This document shows positions 39,841 through 49,615 of a stretch of 64,000 nucleotides of DNA, in pieces. Both the position numbers and the translations under genes were made by a program. Position 1 is the stretch's first letter; the number at the start of each line of letters is the position of its first letter. Source of the DNA: Apilactobacillus micheneri (GTDB lineage: Bacteria; Bacillota; Bacilli; Lactobacillales; Lactobacillaceae); contig NZ_POSO01000004.1 of assembly GCF_002993975.1 (NCBI RefSeq), positions 62,001 to 126,000 of the forward strand. The letters are read 5' to 3'. The notes beneath the pieces are model-generated. The model did not search any database, was not told the origin of the DNA, and was given only the letters and a program-made list of their open reading frames with translations.

Positions 39841-40581
39841 CTATGATAAATAATTATAAATAATAGAACTTAGTTTTTTAGCAGCACCTATACCTGCTTT
39901 AGAATCATAATAATCAGTAAATCTTTTATCATTTAAATAAAGTTTAGCCATATATTTATGGTAATCCTTACTATAATTCTTATTTATTAACTTTAACCAG
40001 TTTTGGTGTAGATCAAATATCTCTTTGTCGTTGCTACTATCATTATTTTTCACACTATTGCTTAATAAATTAATTATTTTATTACCAATATTTTGGTAAT
40101 ATTTTATATTTTCTTCTGACAAGTTGGAAAAGTCTTGATTACATGAATCCATAAAATCATATCCATACTTTTGTCTTAGTTCTTTACCATAATTTTTTTC
40201 ATTACTATTAATATGATTTTGCTTAAAAATTGATAATTTTTCATTATCACTCATACTTGTATTCTCCTTCTGGACCCTTTTAATCATTTTAATTTTGTTA
40301 TCAATACTTTCCCTTTTATTTAATAGATGATTAAGATGCGTTTGTAATTCATCATAAAAAGATAAATTACTTGAAGACAAAATAGTCTTTATTCTATTAA
40401 GACTAAATCCTAGATTTTTATAAAAAAGTATTCTTTGCAAAATTACAACATTACTTGAATCATATACACGATAATTATTTGATGATCTTTTAGGGCTTAA
40501 TAAATTTATCTCATCATAATAATGTAAAGTTCTAACTGTTAGTCCGGACATTTCAGCTATTTCTTTTGTTGAATATTTCAT
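39841..40581 (-). CDS. MerR family regulator with TipAS drug-binding domain
   Basis: 246 residues. N-terminal winged helix YSTKEIAEMSGLTVRTLHYYDEINLLSP, a coiled coil (about 85-115), then an all-helical TipAS-like domain (residues about 125-246; EKNYGKELRQKYG, FTDYYDSKAGIGAAKKL). TipA-type activators bind thiopeptides or other drugs and activate their own promoter. SD GGAGG. Its promoter has a 19-bp spacer. Confidence 0.9.
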   Translation of the reverse strand: MKYSTKEIAEMSGLTVRTLHYYDEINLLSPKRSSNNYRVYDSSNVVILQRILFYKNLGFSLNRIKTILSSSNLSFYDELQTHLNHLLNKRESIDNKIKMIKRVQKENTSMSDNEKLSIFKQNHINSNEKNYGKELRQKYGYDFMDSCNQDFSNLSEENIKYYQNIGNKIINLLSNSVKNNDSSNDKEIFDLHQNWLKLINKNYSKDYHKYMAKLYLNDKRFTDYYDSKAGIGAAKKLSSIIYNYLS

Positions 40582-40605
40582 AGTACTATTTCCTCCAACA
40601 AGTTC

Positions 40606-40636
40606 ATTATCTTCTATGACTTAACGTAATAGTCAA
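40606..40636 (-). promoter_or_regulatory. Autoregulated MerR-type promoter of the TipAS gene
   Basis: Minus strand TTGACT (40636-40631), 19 bases, GATAAT (40611-40606). The spacer and -35 carry the dyad TGACT-9-AGTCA (40617-40635). Confidence 0.75.
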
Positions 40637-40658
40637 TACTTAATTATAAATATACAAA

Positions 40659-40695
40659 AAAAGATGTTATCCAAAATTATCAGATAACATCTTTT
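40659..40695 (-). terminator. Terminator of the histidine phosphatase gene
   Basis: AAAAGATGTTATC/GATAACATCTTTT perfect 13-bp stem with a T run on the minus strand. Confidence 0.92.
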
Positions 40696-40703
40696 ATATA
40701 TAT

Positions 40704-41369
40704 TTATTTAATATTATATCCAGTCACTTCAAAATTTCCGTCCGAAGTAAAATGTAATTTAGTTAAGCTGCCGTTTTCTGGTCTTTTGCTAACATCGAAC
40801 TTACCATTAGCAAAACGATCAACTAAACTAAGTACTGCTGGTCCATGACTAACTAATAATACTTTACCGTTATTTTGAATATTAGGATCATCTATAATTT
40901 CCTGGAGTCCTTTATCCCAACGTTTCCAATAATCTTTGCTATTTTCTGCCTGATGGAAAGGATCCATTTCATGAAAAGCATCCTTTATCCCATCTGATCC
41001 TAATTGTTTAACCATATTAGAATAAGAGTCAAATTTATTAGAAGCGGCTAAAGTATAATTAGTTGTATCGATATTACTACCTTCAAAAGAACCATAAAAT
41101 ACCCCTCTCAATAATGGAGTATCTACTATAGTGTCAGTATTTGAATGATAAAGATTATTATCACAAATAGTTTTTGCTGTATATCTAGCTCTTTCCATAT
41201 CACTACAATAAATTGCATCAAATTTTTCACCAGATAATTTATCCGCAATTTTTTGTGCATCATCAATTCCTTGTTTAGTTAAGGGAGTATTGCTCCAACC
41301 TTGCATTTTACGATATATATTATAATAAGTTTGTCCATGACGAACTACATATAAGTCAAACTCTTTCAT
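40704..41369 (-). CDS. Histidine phosphatase (phosphoglycerate mutase-like)
   Basis: 221 residues. RHGQTYYN motif at the N-terminus, DMERARYTAKTI and LLVSHGPAVLSLVD supply the second His; a phosphoenzyme His family member. Lactobacilli carry several such proteins and the substrate cannot be fixed; glycolytic PGM is less likely because of the divergent insert (GVFYGSFEGSN). Confidence 0.88.
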   Translation of the reverse strand: MKEFDLYVVRHGQTYYNIYRKMQGWSNTPLTKQGIDDAQKIADKLSGEKFDAIYCSDMERARYTAKTICDNNLYHSNTDTIVDTPLLRGVFYGSFEGSNIDTTNYTLAASNKFDSYSNMVKQLGSDGIKDAFHEMDPFHQAENSKDYWKRWDKGLQEIIDDPNIQNNGKVLLVSHGPAVLSLVDRFANGKFDVSKRPENGSLTKLHFTSDGNFEVTGYNIK

Positions 41370-41493
41370 TATAAATACCTCCCTGTTTGTTTAATAATTA
41401 TATCAAAATAAATAATAAAAGTTCAGTAAAGTTATTTAATGGACTTTTTTATAAAAATATTTTTGTACAACCAAAAACTGCCCAAAATATAAA

Positions 41494-41522
41494 AAGTAAC
41501 CACTAATTAATAGCAGTTACTT
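41494..41522 (-). terminator. Terminator of the P-type ATPase gene
   Basis: AAGTAAC/GTTACTT with a 15-base loop, T5 on the minus strand. Confidence 0.7.
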
Positions 41523-41539
41523 AATAATAAATCATTTAA

Positions 41540-44194
41540 TTATTTTAAACGCATTCGAATCATTTTTCCAATTTCTGCAACAATCAATGTTACAGCTCCA
41601 GAAGCAATAATTATTAACCAGTCTAATAAACTAATGTTAGAAGTATAGAAATATGATTGCATAAATGGAACATAAGTCAAGATTAATTGTAATACAATCA
41701 TTAAACCAATAATCCAGAAAGCTTTTATATTAGTAAATATTTCTTTAGATATTGCTGGTTTACTAGTACGAATATTAAACAAGTAGAATATTTTACCAAA
41801 TACTACCACATTAACGACCATTGTGCTTGCAACTGACTCAGCATATCCATGACCAGTTAACCATTCAAATACTACAATCCCCATAATCGCAATCAAACAT
41901 GAAATATAAATCATTTGAAAAACATCATGTTTATTTAATAGGCTATCTTGATTATTACGAGGCTTACGTTTCATAATTCCATTTTCTGCTGGTTCAAAAA
42001 TGAAAGCAAATTGAATGGTAATTGCTGAAACCATATTAATCCAAAGTAATTGCGTTGGTTGTAATGGCATTTCTTTATTCATCAAAATCGTAAATGCGAT
42101 AATCAAACCTTCAGCGAATGAAGTTGGTAATAAGAATAGAATACTCTTCTTAATGTTGTCATAAATTCGACGACCTTCTTTAATAGCTACCGCCATTGTA
42201 CTGAAATTATCATCAGTCAGAATCATATCAGCAGAATCTTTAGCAACGTCGGTACCTTCTATTCCCATCGCTACACCAATATCTGCCTTTTTTAAAGCTG
42301 GTGCATCGTTAACTCCATCCCCGGTCATAGCAGTTACTTTGCCAGCATCTTCAAGGGCTTGAATAATATCCATTTTATTTTTAGGTGTTGTTCTAGCAAA
42401 TACTTGGTTATTTAATACTGCATCTTTAAATTGTTCATTAGACATTTCATCTAATTGTGCACCGGTTACTGCACTGATCTGGTCAGCTAAGCCTAATTGT
42501 TCACCAATAGCTTTAGCAGTAATTGGATTATCACCAGTTATCATCTTTAAACGAACTCCGGCTGAATTCATTTCTTTAAGTGCCTGAATCACTTCTTCTC
42601 TTGGTGGATCAATAATAGCTGCTAAGCCTAAGAATGTAATGCACTCATTCAATATCTCATGAGTGATTTCATTTACATCATCAGCAACATCTTTATATCC
42701 AACAGCAATTACACGTTTTCCTTGCTTGGATAATTCATTAATTTGATTATTTAAATATGTTTCATTAAATGAACTATCATTTTTATCTGTCATATTAAAT
42801 AATTTATCAGGAGAACCTTTAATAAAAATCTTCTTTTGACCGTTTTCATCACGAACTAGCTTAGCAATGTAACGATAATCAGAATCAAATGGTAATGTAT
42901 CAACTTCTTGGTAATTAGCATGATTAGGATAATTAAATTCCTTATGGTACAAAGTTAAGAATGCCCCATCAGTTGGCTCACCATTAATTTCCCAATTGTT
43001 ATTTTCATGTGTTAAAACAGTATCATTTGCTTCATAACCTGATTCTAAAAACAATTTCATTTTAGAATCCATTTTAATATTTTCACCGTTAAGTTGAATA
43101 TGTCCTTTAGGATCATATCCATCACCAGTAACTGTATAATTTTTATCATTAATGATAATGTTTTTAACAGTCATTTCATTTTTAGTAAGCGTTCCTGTTT
43201 TATCGGTTGCGATGACATCAACTGATCCTAATGTTTCAATCGCAGGAAGTGATTTAATAATAGTATGTTTCTTCTTAGCCATATCAATAACACCCATTGC
43301 AAGAACAACAGATGTTGTTGCAGGTAATCCTTCAGGAATAGCTCCAACTAGCATTGATACAACTGCTAAAGCTAAAACTGATAATGAATAAGTTTCCATA
43401 AACAGACCTAGTATAAATAGCAAAATTGAAACCGCTATAATTACATAAGTAATTTGGGTACCTAACTTATCTAGTTCAATCATTAATGGTGATTTTCTAG
43501 ATTTGGTATTACTTACTTCAGAAGAAATTTTACCGATTTCTGTGCTAGCACCGGTATCAACAACAATTCCCTTACCACTACCAGATGTGACTGAGGTTGA
43601 TGCATATGCCATATTCTTTCTTTCAGCTAAAGGTGTTTTATCATTATCAATAACACCTTCAATTTTTTCAATTGAATCAGGTTCTCCGGTTAGTGCTGCT
43701 TCTTGAATTCTTAAATTATCAGCATCAAAGATTCTTAAATCAGCAGGTACATTATCACCTGCTTCTAAGAAAACCACATCACCAACTACTAGCTGCTCTG
43801 CAGAAATGTCATCACGAGTACCATTACGATAAACAGTTGCTTTTGTTGATAGCATTTGTTTAATCTTTTCCAAAGCTTCAGAGGCATTCGCTTCTTGGTA
43901 ATATCCAATTAAAGCATTAATAATTACCACTAAAGCAATAACCAGAGCATCAGAGTAATGACTCATCAATAAAGTAATTAATGCCGCCACCATTAAAATA
44001 TAAATAATCATATTATTAAATTGGCGCACAAATAGTTTCCATTTAGGCTCTTTTGCAACTTCAATTTTATTTAGTCCATCTTTATCTAACTGATTACGAA
44101 CTTGCTCATCATTCAAACCAGCTTTTATATCTTTAATATTATATTTTTCTATTATTTGATCAACGGTTAATTGGTAATTTTCTTTATCATTCAT
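41540..44194 (-). CDS. Cation-transporting P-type ATPase (P2 type)
   Basis: 884 residues, with the N-terminal cation ATPase domain, ten membrane helices, actuator loop (EAALTGEPDSIEK), the helix-4 ion motif GAIPEGLPATT, phosphorylation site DKTGTLTKNEMTV and hinge GDGVNDAPALKKADIG. Belongs to the Ca2+/Na+-type (PacL/PMA-like) group; ion specificity cannot be decided from the motifs alone. Monocistronic with about 180 bases to the next gene upstream. Confidence 0.93.
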   Translation of the reverse strand: MNDKENYQLTVDQIIEKYNIKDIKAGLNDEQVRNQLDKDGLNKIEVAKEPKWKLFVRQFNNMIIYILMVAALITLLMSHYSDALVIALVVIINALIGYYQEANASEALEKIKQMLSTKATVYRNGTRDDISAEQLVVGDVVFLEAGDNVPADLRIFDADNLRIQEAALTGEPDSIEKIEGVIDNDKTPLAERKNMAYASTSVTSGSGKGIVVDTGASTEIGKISSEVSNTKSRKSPLMIELDKLGTQITYVIIAVSILLFILGLFMETYSLSVLALAVVSMLVGAIPEGLPATTSVVLAMGVIDMAKKKHTIIKSLPAIETLGSVDVIATDKTGTLTKNEMTVKNIIINDKNYTVTGDGYDPKGHIQLNGENIKMDSKMKLFLESGYEANDTVLTHENNNWEINGEPTDGAFLTLYHKEFNYPNHANYQEVDTLPFDSDYRYIAKLVRDENGQKKIFIKGSPDKLFNMTDKNDSSFNETYLNNQINELSKQGKRVIAVGYKDVADDVNEITHEILNECITFLGLAAIIDPPREEVIQALKEMNSAGVRLKMITGDNPITAKAIGEQLGLADQISAVTGAQLDEMSNEQFKDAVLNNQVFARTTPKNKMDIIQALEDAGKVTAMTGDGVNDAPALKKADIGVAMGIEGTDVAKDSADMILTDDNFSTMAVAIKEGRRIYDNIKKSILFLLPTSFAEGLIIAFTILMNKEMPLQPTQLLWINMVSAITIQFAFIFEPAENGIMKRKPRNNQDSLLNKHDVFQMIYISCLIAIMGIVVFEWLTGHGYAESVASTMVVNVVVFGKIFYLFNIRTSKPAISKEIFTNIKAFWIIGLMIVLQLILTYVPFMQSYFYTSNISLLDWLIIIASGAVTLIVAEIGKMIRMRLK

Positions 44195-44373
44195 TTATAT
44201 CTACCTTTTCAAATTTAATATAGTTAAAATAATATTATTAAAACTACTTTAATTGATAATAAGGTAAACAAGATATAAACCTATGCAAAAATATTTTCAT
44301 AATTTTATATCACCTCGCAGATATTATAACTTATCAATCATATAATTTATAGCTAAATATTATTAACTTTACA

Positions 44374-44685
44374 TTACTGAATAAATTTAACTGCCGTTCC
44401 ATATGCAACAACTGATTGCATATCATTACCAATCGATCCAGAGTCAAATCTCATCATAACAATGGCATCTGCATTCTTACCTTTTGCTTCATCTTTCATT
44501 CTCTGAATAGCTTCTTCTCGAGAATTATGTAGCATTTGGGTATATCCTTTAATTTCTCCACCAACAAGATTTTTTAGACCAGCGGCAATATTACTGCCTA
44601 GATTTCTTGATTGTGTAGTTACACCAAATACTTCTCCCAGCACTTCATAGTTGGTGCCAATGTTTTCAGTAGTAGAAACTAACAT
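44374..44685 (-). CDS. YbjQ/UPF0145 family protein
   Basis: 103 residues. Family marks: [39 protein letters not shown] and the C-terminal [14 protein letters not shown]...AYGTAVK. The proteins form small pentameric rings; function unknown, sometimes called heavy-metal-binding. Confidence 0.93.
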   Translation of the reverse strand: MLVSTTENIGTNYEVLGEVFGVTTQSRNLGSNIAAGLKNLVGGEIKGYTQMLHNSREEAIQRMKDEAKGKNADAIVMMRFDSGSIGNDMQSVVAYGTAVKFIQ

Positions 44686-44810
44686 TTCTAAACATCCCCT
44701 TAAATAATTTAATTATAATCATATAATTCTTATTTTCCTAACAAGTCAACTCATAATAAATTTGCAAGAAATAGTATTGTATATATTTACCATTTAGTGT
44801 TAATATTTAA

Positions 44811-44840
44811 TTGTTAATAAGTTTATATATTAAATACTAT
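44811..44840 (+). promoter_or_regulatory. Possible promoter of the asnS leader
   Basis: TTGTTA (44811-44816), 18 bases, TACTAT (44835-44840). Weak but correctly placed upstream of the T-box. Confidence 0.35.
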
Positions 44841-44847
44841 AAATATG

Positions 44848-45067
44848 GATGAGTACTAAACTACAAATTTTTAGCGAGTTAAGGATAGTGAGAGCTTAAT
44901 AATATTGTTATTTAGGAATAACACCTATTTGTTTTTATTTCGAAACTTAAGTAGGAATAAACGTTTTTCATACGTTATATGAAAAAGTGGCCTTATTTAA
45001 AAAGGCATTTTAGGTGGTACCGCGGAAAAGAGCTTTCGTCCTTTGATGGATGAAGGCTCTTTTTATT
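44848..45067 (+). promoter_or_regulatory. T-box leader of asnS
   Basis: Canonical T-box core AGGTGGTACCGCGG at 45012-45025, preceded by stem III (GCCTT/AAGGC, 44990-45006) and followed by the terminator GAGCTTTCGTCC/GGATGAAGGCTC (45030-45059) and T run. A candidate specifier AAC (Asn) lies at 44920-44922 in GGAATAACACC. Low tRNA-Asn charging should antiterminate into asnS. The 145 bases before it hold only AT-rich sequence. Confidence 0.93.
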
Positions 45068-45106
45068 TTATTGTATTTAATTAAATTAGAAAGGTGTGTA
45101 ATTTAT

Positions 45107-46495
45107 ATGCAACAACTAAGCGTTATTGATTTATATGACAAAGATATCGAAGACAAATCAACAGTTGCTCTTGAAGGTTCAGTAAAAACTATTCGTGGAT
45201 CAAAGAATATTAGTTTTATTGAATTAAATGATGGTTCATGCTTTAGAAGTGCTCAAATTATCTTGAAAAAAGATAACCCTAACTTTGAAGAAATTAGTAA
45301 ATTACCTATTGCCTCAACAATTACTGTTGAAGGTGAATTTGTTAAAACTCCAGATGCTCAACAAGCATTTGAAATTCATGGACAAAAGGTAGAACTAGTT
45401 GGTCATTCCAATGCTGACTACCCATTACAAAAGAAGAAACAAAGTTTTGAATACTTAAGAACAATTGCTCATCTACGTCCAAGAACTAATACCTTTTACT
45501 CTGTATTCCGTATCCGTTCATTAGCAGCATTCGCTGTTCATGAATATCTACAACACAATGATTTCGTGTATGTTAATACCCCTATCATTACTAGTAGTGA
45601 TGCTGAAGGTGCTGGAGCAATGTTCCGTGCCACCACTTTAGACATGAATAATTTACCTAAAGACGATAAAGGTAATGTTGATAATTCAAAAGACTTTTTC
45701 AAAACTGTTACTAATTTGACTGTTAGTGGTCAATTACAAGAAGAAGCTTTTACCATGGCATTTAAGAATGTATATACTTTTGGTCCTACCTTTAGAGCTG
45801 AAAATTCACATACCCCTCGTCATGCTTCAGAATTCTGGATGATTGAACCAGATATGGCATATACTCGCTTACCAGGTATGATGGATTGTGCTGAAGGTCT
45901 ATTAAAATATGTTATCAATTACCTTCTAGAACATGCTAAAGATGAATTAAACTTCTTAGACAAAAATGTCGAACCTGGATTAATTGAAAAATTAAAGGGT
46001 ACTGCCGGTAAAGAATTCGCTCGCGTAACTTACACTGATGCAATCAAGTTATTGCAAGAATCTGGTGAAAAGTTCGATATTCCGGTTAAATGGGGTATGG
46101 ATTTAAAATCTGAACATGAACGTTACTTATGTGAAGAAATTTATAAACGCCCTACTTTCTTAACTGATTATCCTCGTGATATTAAAGCATTCTATATGCG
46201 TGATAACGATGATGGTAAGACAGTTGCCGCTTCTGATTGTTTAGTGCCAGGAATTGGTGAAATTGTTGGTGGAAGTGAACGTGAAGAACGTGAAGATGTC
46301 CTTGATCAAAAGATTCATGAATTTGGCTTAAAACCTGAAGAATATGCTTGGTATGCTGAATTAAGAAAATATGGTGAAATTAAGCATTCTGGATTTGGTA
46401 TTGGATTTGAAAGACTAGTTATGTATGTAACTGGTATGGAAAACATCAGAGATGTAATCCCTTACCCACGTGAACCAGGAAACGCACCATTCTAA
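45107..46495 (+). CDS. asnS: Asparaginyl-tRNA synthetase
   Basis: 462 residues, class IIb. N-terminal OB-fold anticodon domain, motif 2 ([24 protein letters not shown]), and motif 3 ([15 protein letters not shown]). ATG 45107 follows GAAAGGTG and starts MQQLSVIDL; the ORF open from 45050 runs back through the T-box terminator and is not coding there. Confidence 0.97.
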   Translation: MQQLSVIDLYDKDIEDKSTVALEGSVKTIRGSKNISFIELNDGSCFRSAQIILKKDNPNFEEISKLPIASTITVEGEFVKTPDAQQAFEIHGQKVELVGHSNADYPLQKKKQSFEYLRTIAHLRPRTNTFYSVFRIRSLAAFAVHEYLQHNDFVYVNTPIITSSDAEGAGAMFRATTLDMNNLPKDDKGNVDNSKDFFKTVTNLTVSGQLQEEAFTMAFKNVYTFGPTFRAENSHTPRHASEFWMIEPDMAYTRLPGMMDCAEGLLKYVINYLLEHAKDELNFLDKNVEPGLIEKLKGTAGKEFARVTYTDAIKLLQESGEKFDIPVKWGMDLKSEHERYLCEEIYKRPTFLTDYPRDIKAFYMRDNDDGKTVAASDCLVPGIGEIVGGSEREEREDVLDQKIHEFGLKPEEYAWYAELRKYGEIKHSGFGIGFERLVMYVTGMENIRDVIPYPREPGNAPF

Positions 46496-46509
46496 TTTGT
46501 TAATACAAT

Positions 46510-46550
46510 AAAAGAGATAACAGATACTTTAATAATCTGTTATCTCTTTT
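46510..46550. terminator. Bidirectional terminator between asnS and 46529 gene
   Basis: Perfect 16-bp stem AAAAGAGATAACAGAT/ATCTGTTATCTCTTTT. Confidence 0.93.
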
Positions 46551-46852
46551 ATTTTGCCTAAATTATTAATACTAAAAACACCTAATTCTTTAAAATTATA
46601 ATTAATCAATTGAATAACAAATAATTCATTGTCTATATCAAATTCAATTGGAACAGTCATAATATTATTGATTTTTAATTGTTCTAATAATTCTGTTTTT
46701 GCATCCATAAAGGATTTAATTTTGGTATTATTTTGTACTAAATTCGTAGAAGGAAAAAAATAACCAAACTCACCACGATATGTTACTTTAAGTAAATTTT
46801 GTTTTGATTCAAGGATTTTAATTATATTAGACAAGTTCATTTCTCCTTTCAT
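46529..46852 (-). CDS. Hypothetical protein, 103-107 residues
   Basis: Soluble and mixed alpha/beta; starts MKGEMNLSNI from ATG 46852 or MNLSNI from ATG 46840, the latter only 2 bases after AAAGGAG. Contains KVTYRGEFGYFFPSTN and ends inside the shared terminator. I do not recognise a family. Monocistronic. Confidence 0.6.
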   Translation of the reverse strand: MKGEMNLSNIIKILESKQNLLKVTYRGEFGYFFPSTNLVQNNTKIKSFMDAKTELLEQLKINNIMTVPIEFDIDNELFVIQLINYNFKELGVFSINNLGKIKEITDY

Positions 46853-47013
46853 AAAAATATAATTGGTAATCTAGATTGATAAGATTTATACCACAGAAAT
46901 ATAGTCAGATAAAGACTCAATAACTTAATTTTTAAATGCTAAAATGTAAATCCAGACTTTTTTAGGAGCGATTATATATCGAAGAAATTAAATCACAAAA
47001 TAGTAAAAAATAT

Positions 47014-48234
47014 ATGAAAATAAAAAGATGGCTTAAAATATTTGGCCCTGGGTTAATTGTTATGTTAGCAGACACTGATGCTGGTTGCTTAATAACTGCC
47101 GCTCAATCTGGGGCCCAATATGGATATTCCATGATTTTGCCACAAATTATTTTAATCCCAATTTTATATATGGCACAAGAAATGACTGTCAGATTAGGTA
47201 TAGTTACTAAAAAGGGGCATGGTGAGTTAATCCGTGAACATTTTGGTAAAAAATGGGCTTACTTGTCAGCCGTAACTTTATTTATATCGGTGATTGGCGC
47301 TTTAATAACTGAATTTATAGGGATTGCTGGAGTTGGTGAATTATTTGGCATTTCTAAATGGATAACAGTTCCATTTGCAATTATTCTATTATCGTTAATT
47401 GGATTAAATGGCAGTTACAAAAAAGTAGAACATATTGGAATTGCTGTTGGCCTTTTTGAATTAGTATTTATTATTGGTTTGTTTTTCGTCCACCCTTCAT
47501 CAAGTCAAATTATAAACGGATTTATTAAACTACCAATAAATGATCCAAATTACATATACTTAATTGCTGCGAATGTAGGTGCAGTAATTATGCCGTGGAT
47601 GATATTTTATCAACAAGGTGCTGTTATTGATAAACAATTAAAACCTAATATGATTAAAGAAGAAAAATATGATACAGCTATTGGTACCATCATCACTCAG
47701 GCAATTATGATTGGATATATTATTTTATTTGCTGCAATAGTAGCAAACAAAAATAACATAATAAAATTAAACTCAGTCGCAGATTTAGCTAGTGAATTAG
47801 GCAACTTTTCTGGTATCAACACAGCAAAAATCATAATTGGACTAAGTATTATTGGTGGTGCCTTTGTCGCAGCCATTGTTGTAGCATTAGCTGGTACCTG
47901 GGGAATTACTGAAGTCTTAAACGTTCCTCATAGTTTAAATTACAAAATAAGTCGTAAAAATTTATATTTTTATTTAATATATGTATCTGTATTTTTAATT
48001 AGCGGTATTATGGTCTTATTTATGCAAAATATGATTGATATTACTATTTTTATCGAGGTATTAAATGCCTTAATGACTCCAATTGTATTAGGATTTTTAT
48101 TAATGTTAGAAAACAAAGCCCTTCCCAATAAATACAAAATGCATGGATTTTATAAATGGCTGGTTATTATTTGTTGCCTAATAGTTATGATATTTGGTAT
48201 TTATATGATTGGCCCTACTTTAAATTTTTGGTAA
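47014..48234 (+). CDS. Nramp-family metal transporter, atypical DTDAG/MPW type
   Basis: 406 residues, about 11 membrane helices. Helix 1 reads MLADTDAGCLI instead of the DPGN of Mn2+/Fe2+ Nramps and helix 6 reads VIMPWMIFYQQGAV instead of MPHN. It belongs to the divergent Nramp-related branch; ion selectivity may differ (some relatives carry Mg2+). ATG 47014 lacks an SD. A perfect AGGAG lies at 46964-46968 and the frame is open back to it without ATG, GTG or TTG, so translation might start at ATC 46978 or ATT 46987. Confidence 0.85.
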   Translation: MKIKRWLKIFGPGLIVMLADTDAGCLITAAQSGAQYGYSMILPQIILIPILYMAQEMTVRLGIVTKKGHGELIREHFGKKWAYLSAVTLFISVIGALITEFIGIAGVGELFGISKWITVPFAIILLSLIGLNGSYKKVEHIGIAVGLFELVFIIGLFFVHPSSSQIINGFIKLPINDPNYIYLIAANVGAVIMPWMIFYQQGAVIDKQLKPNMIKEEKYDTAIGTIITQAIMIGYIILFAAIVANKNNIIKLNSVADLASELGNFSGINTAKIIIGLSIIGGAFVAAIVVALAGTWGITEVLNVPHSLNYKISRKNLYFYLIYVSVFLISGIMVLFMQNMIDITIFIEVLNALMTPIVLGFLLMLENKALPNKYKMHGFYKWLVIICCLIVMIFGIYMIGPTLNFW

Positions 48235-48248
48235 AAATTTTATCAAAT

Positions 48249-48278
48249 AAAAAAGACCTAATATAATTGGTCTTTTTA
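48249..48278. terminator. Bidirectional terminator
   Basis: AAAAAGACC/GGTCTTTTT with a 10-base AT loop, between the convergent Nramp and aminotransferase genes. Confidence 0.85.
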
Positions 48279-48288
48279 TTTTACATAG

Positions 48289-49479
48289 TTACTTTTCCAT
48301 CATTTCAGAGATAGCATCAGCCATTCTATGAATTCCTTCATGAATTTGGTCATCTTTCATATTAGAAAAATTTAGTCTAAAAGTTCCTGGAATAATTTCA
48401 TCTGGATAAAATGGTTCTCCTGGAACAAAAGCAACATTATGTTTAACACAATTCTTAAATAATTCCATAGTATTAATATTGCCAGGTACTTCAACCCATA
48501 TAAACATCCCGCCTTCTGGATTACTATGCTTAACACCTCTTGGAAATTGTTTATCAATTTCTTTTAACATCATTGATGCACGACGATGATAAGCATCGCG
48601 AATTTTTTGAATATGAAGATCTAAGTTATTGTCCTCCATATACTGAGCAACAATATATTGGGACAAATTATCTGAATGCAAATCTGCAGATTGCTTCATT
48701 ACAACAAACATATTTACAAATTTTTCATCAGCAATAATCCATCCCAAACGCATTCCTGGTGCCAATATTTTAGAAAAAGTACTCATATAAATGACATGCC
48801 CATCTTTATCAAAATGTTTAATTGGATCAATAGATTTTCCCGAATAACGAATTTCACCATATGGATCATCTTCCATTACCATAACATCATATTTGCTTGC
48901 TAAATCGGCAACTTCTTTTCTACGATTAGTAGGCATCGTTCTACCTGTTGGATTTTGAAAATTTGGAATGGTATAAATAAGCTTTACATTTGGATAATTT
49001 TGCAAGGCAGTTTCTAGAGAATCAGCCTTCATTCCATTTTCGTCCATATCTACACCAACAATTTTAGCTCCATAACTTCTAAATACATCCAATGCACATA
49101 GATATGTAGGTTTTTCAACTAAAACCACATCACCCTGATTAATCATCATCTTAGAAATTAAATCAATAGATTGTTCGGATCCAGTAGTAATACAAATATT
49201 TGATGATTTACAGTTAATATGTTTATGAGAATCCATTCGATTAGCTACTAATTGTCTTAATTTCGAATTACCAATGGAAGCAGTATACTGTAAAGCATCT
49301 TGGCCATGTTTTTCAAAAACTTTGTCAGATGCTTTTTTCATTTCATTTACTGGAAATAATTCTGGAGCAGGTAGACCTCCCGCAAATGAAATAATTTTAG
49401 GATCCCCAGCTACCTTTAAAATTTCACCTACCACATCATTGTTTTGTTTGGGTACGCGATTTGAAAACTTAAAATCCAT
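48289..49479 (-). CDS. PLP-dependent aminotransferase, class I/II (2-aminoadipate aminotransferase-like)
   Basis: 396 residues. N-terminal ISFAGGLPAPELFPV and TTGSEQSIDLISK, YTIPNFQNPTG, PLP lysine in MSTFSKILAPGMRLGW, and C-terminal RLNFSN with the substrate Arg. These are marks of the MocR-like/AAT-I LysN group acting on aromatic, branched or aminoadipate substrates; no DNA-binding domain is attached. Monocistronic. Confidence 0.9.
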   Translation of the reverse strand: MDFKFSNRVPKQNNDVVGEILKVAGDPKIISFAGGLPAPELFPVNEMKKASDKVFEKHGQDALQYTASIGNSKLRQLVANRMDSHKHINCKSSNICITTGSEQSIDLISKMMINQGDVVLVEKPTYLCALDVFRSYGAKIVGVDMDENGMKADSLETALQNYPNVKLIYTIPNFQNPTGRTMPTNRRKEVADLASKYDVMVMEDDPYGEIRYSGKSIDPIKHFDKDGHVIYMSTFSKILAPGMRLGWIIADEKFVNMFVVMKQSADLHSDNLSQYIVAQYMEDNNLDLHIQKIRDAYHRRASMMLKEIDKQFPRGVKHSNPEGGMFIWVEVPGNINTMELFKNCVKHNVAFVPGEPFYPDEIIPGTFRLNFSNMKDDQIHEGIHRMADAISEMMEK

Positions 49480-49569
49480 AATACTTCACTCCATTCATTC
49501 TTATATTATGAATAATAATAACATAATAATTAAAATAAATTAATAAATTTTTAATGATATTCCAATATA

Positions 49570-49600
49570 AAAAAGACTGATCATAAAAATCAGTCTTTTT
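49570..49600 (-). terminator. Terminator of the sugar transporter gene
   Basis: AAAAAGACTGAT/ATCAGTCTTTTT perfect 12-bp stem, T run on the minus strand. Confidence 0.92.
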
Positions 49601-49615
49601 TATAAATAATTTAAA

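Noticed and set aside
35043-44000. Duplicate of the ssrA 3' end as an att site
   Set aside because: Looked for GGTTCAAATCCCGCC and CGCCGACTCC downstream; none noticed in the window.
45050-45106. N-terminal extension of AsnRS
   Set aside because: It would run through the T-box terminator and T run; ATG 45107 has a proper SD and family N-terminus.
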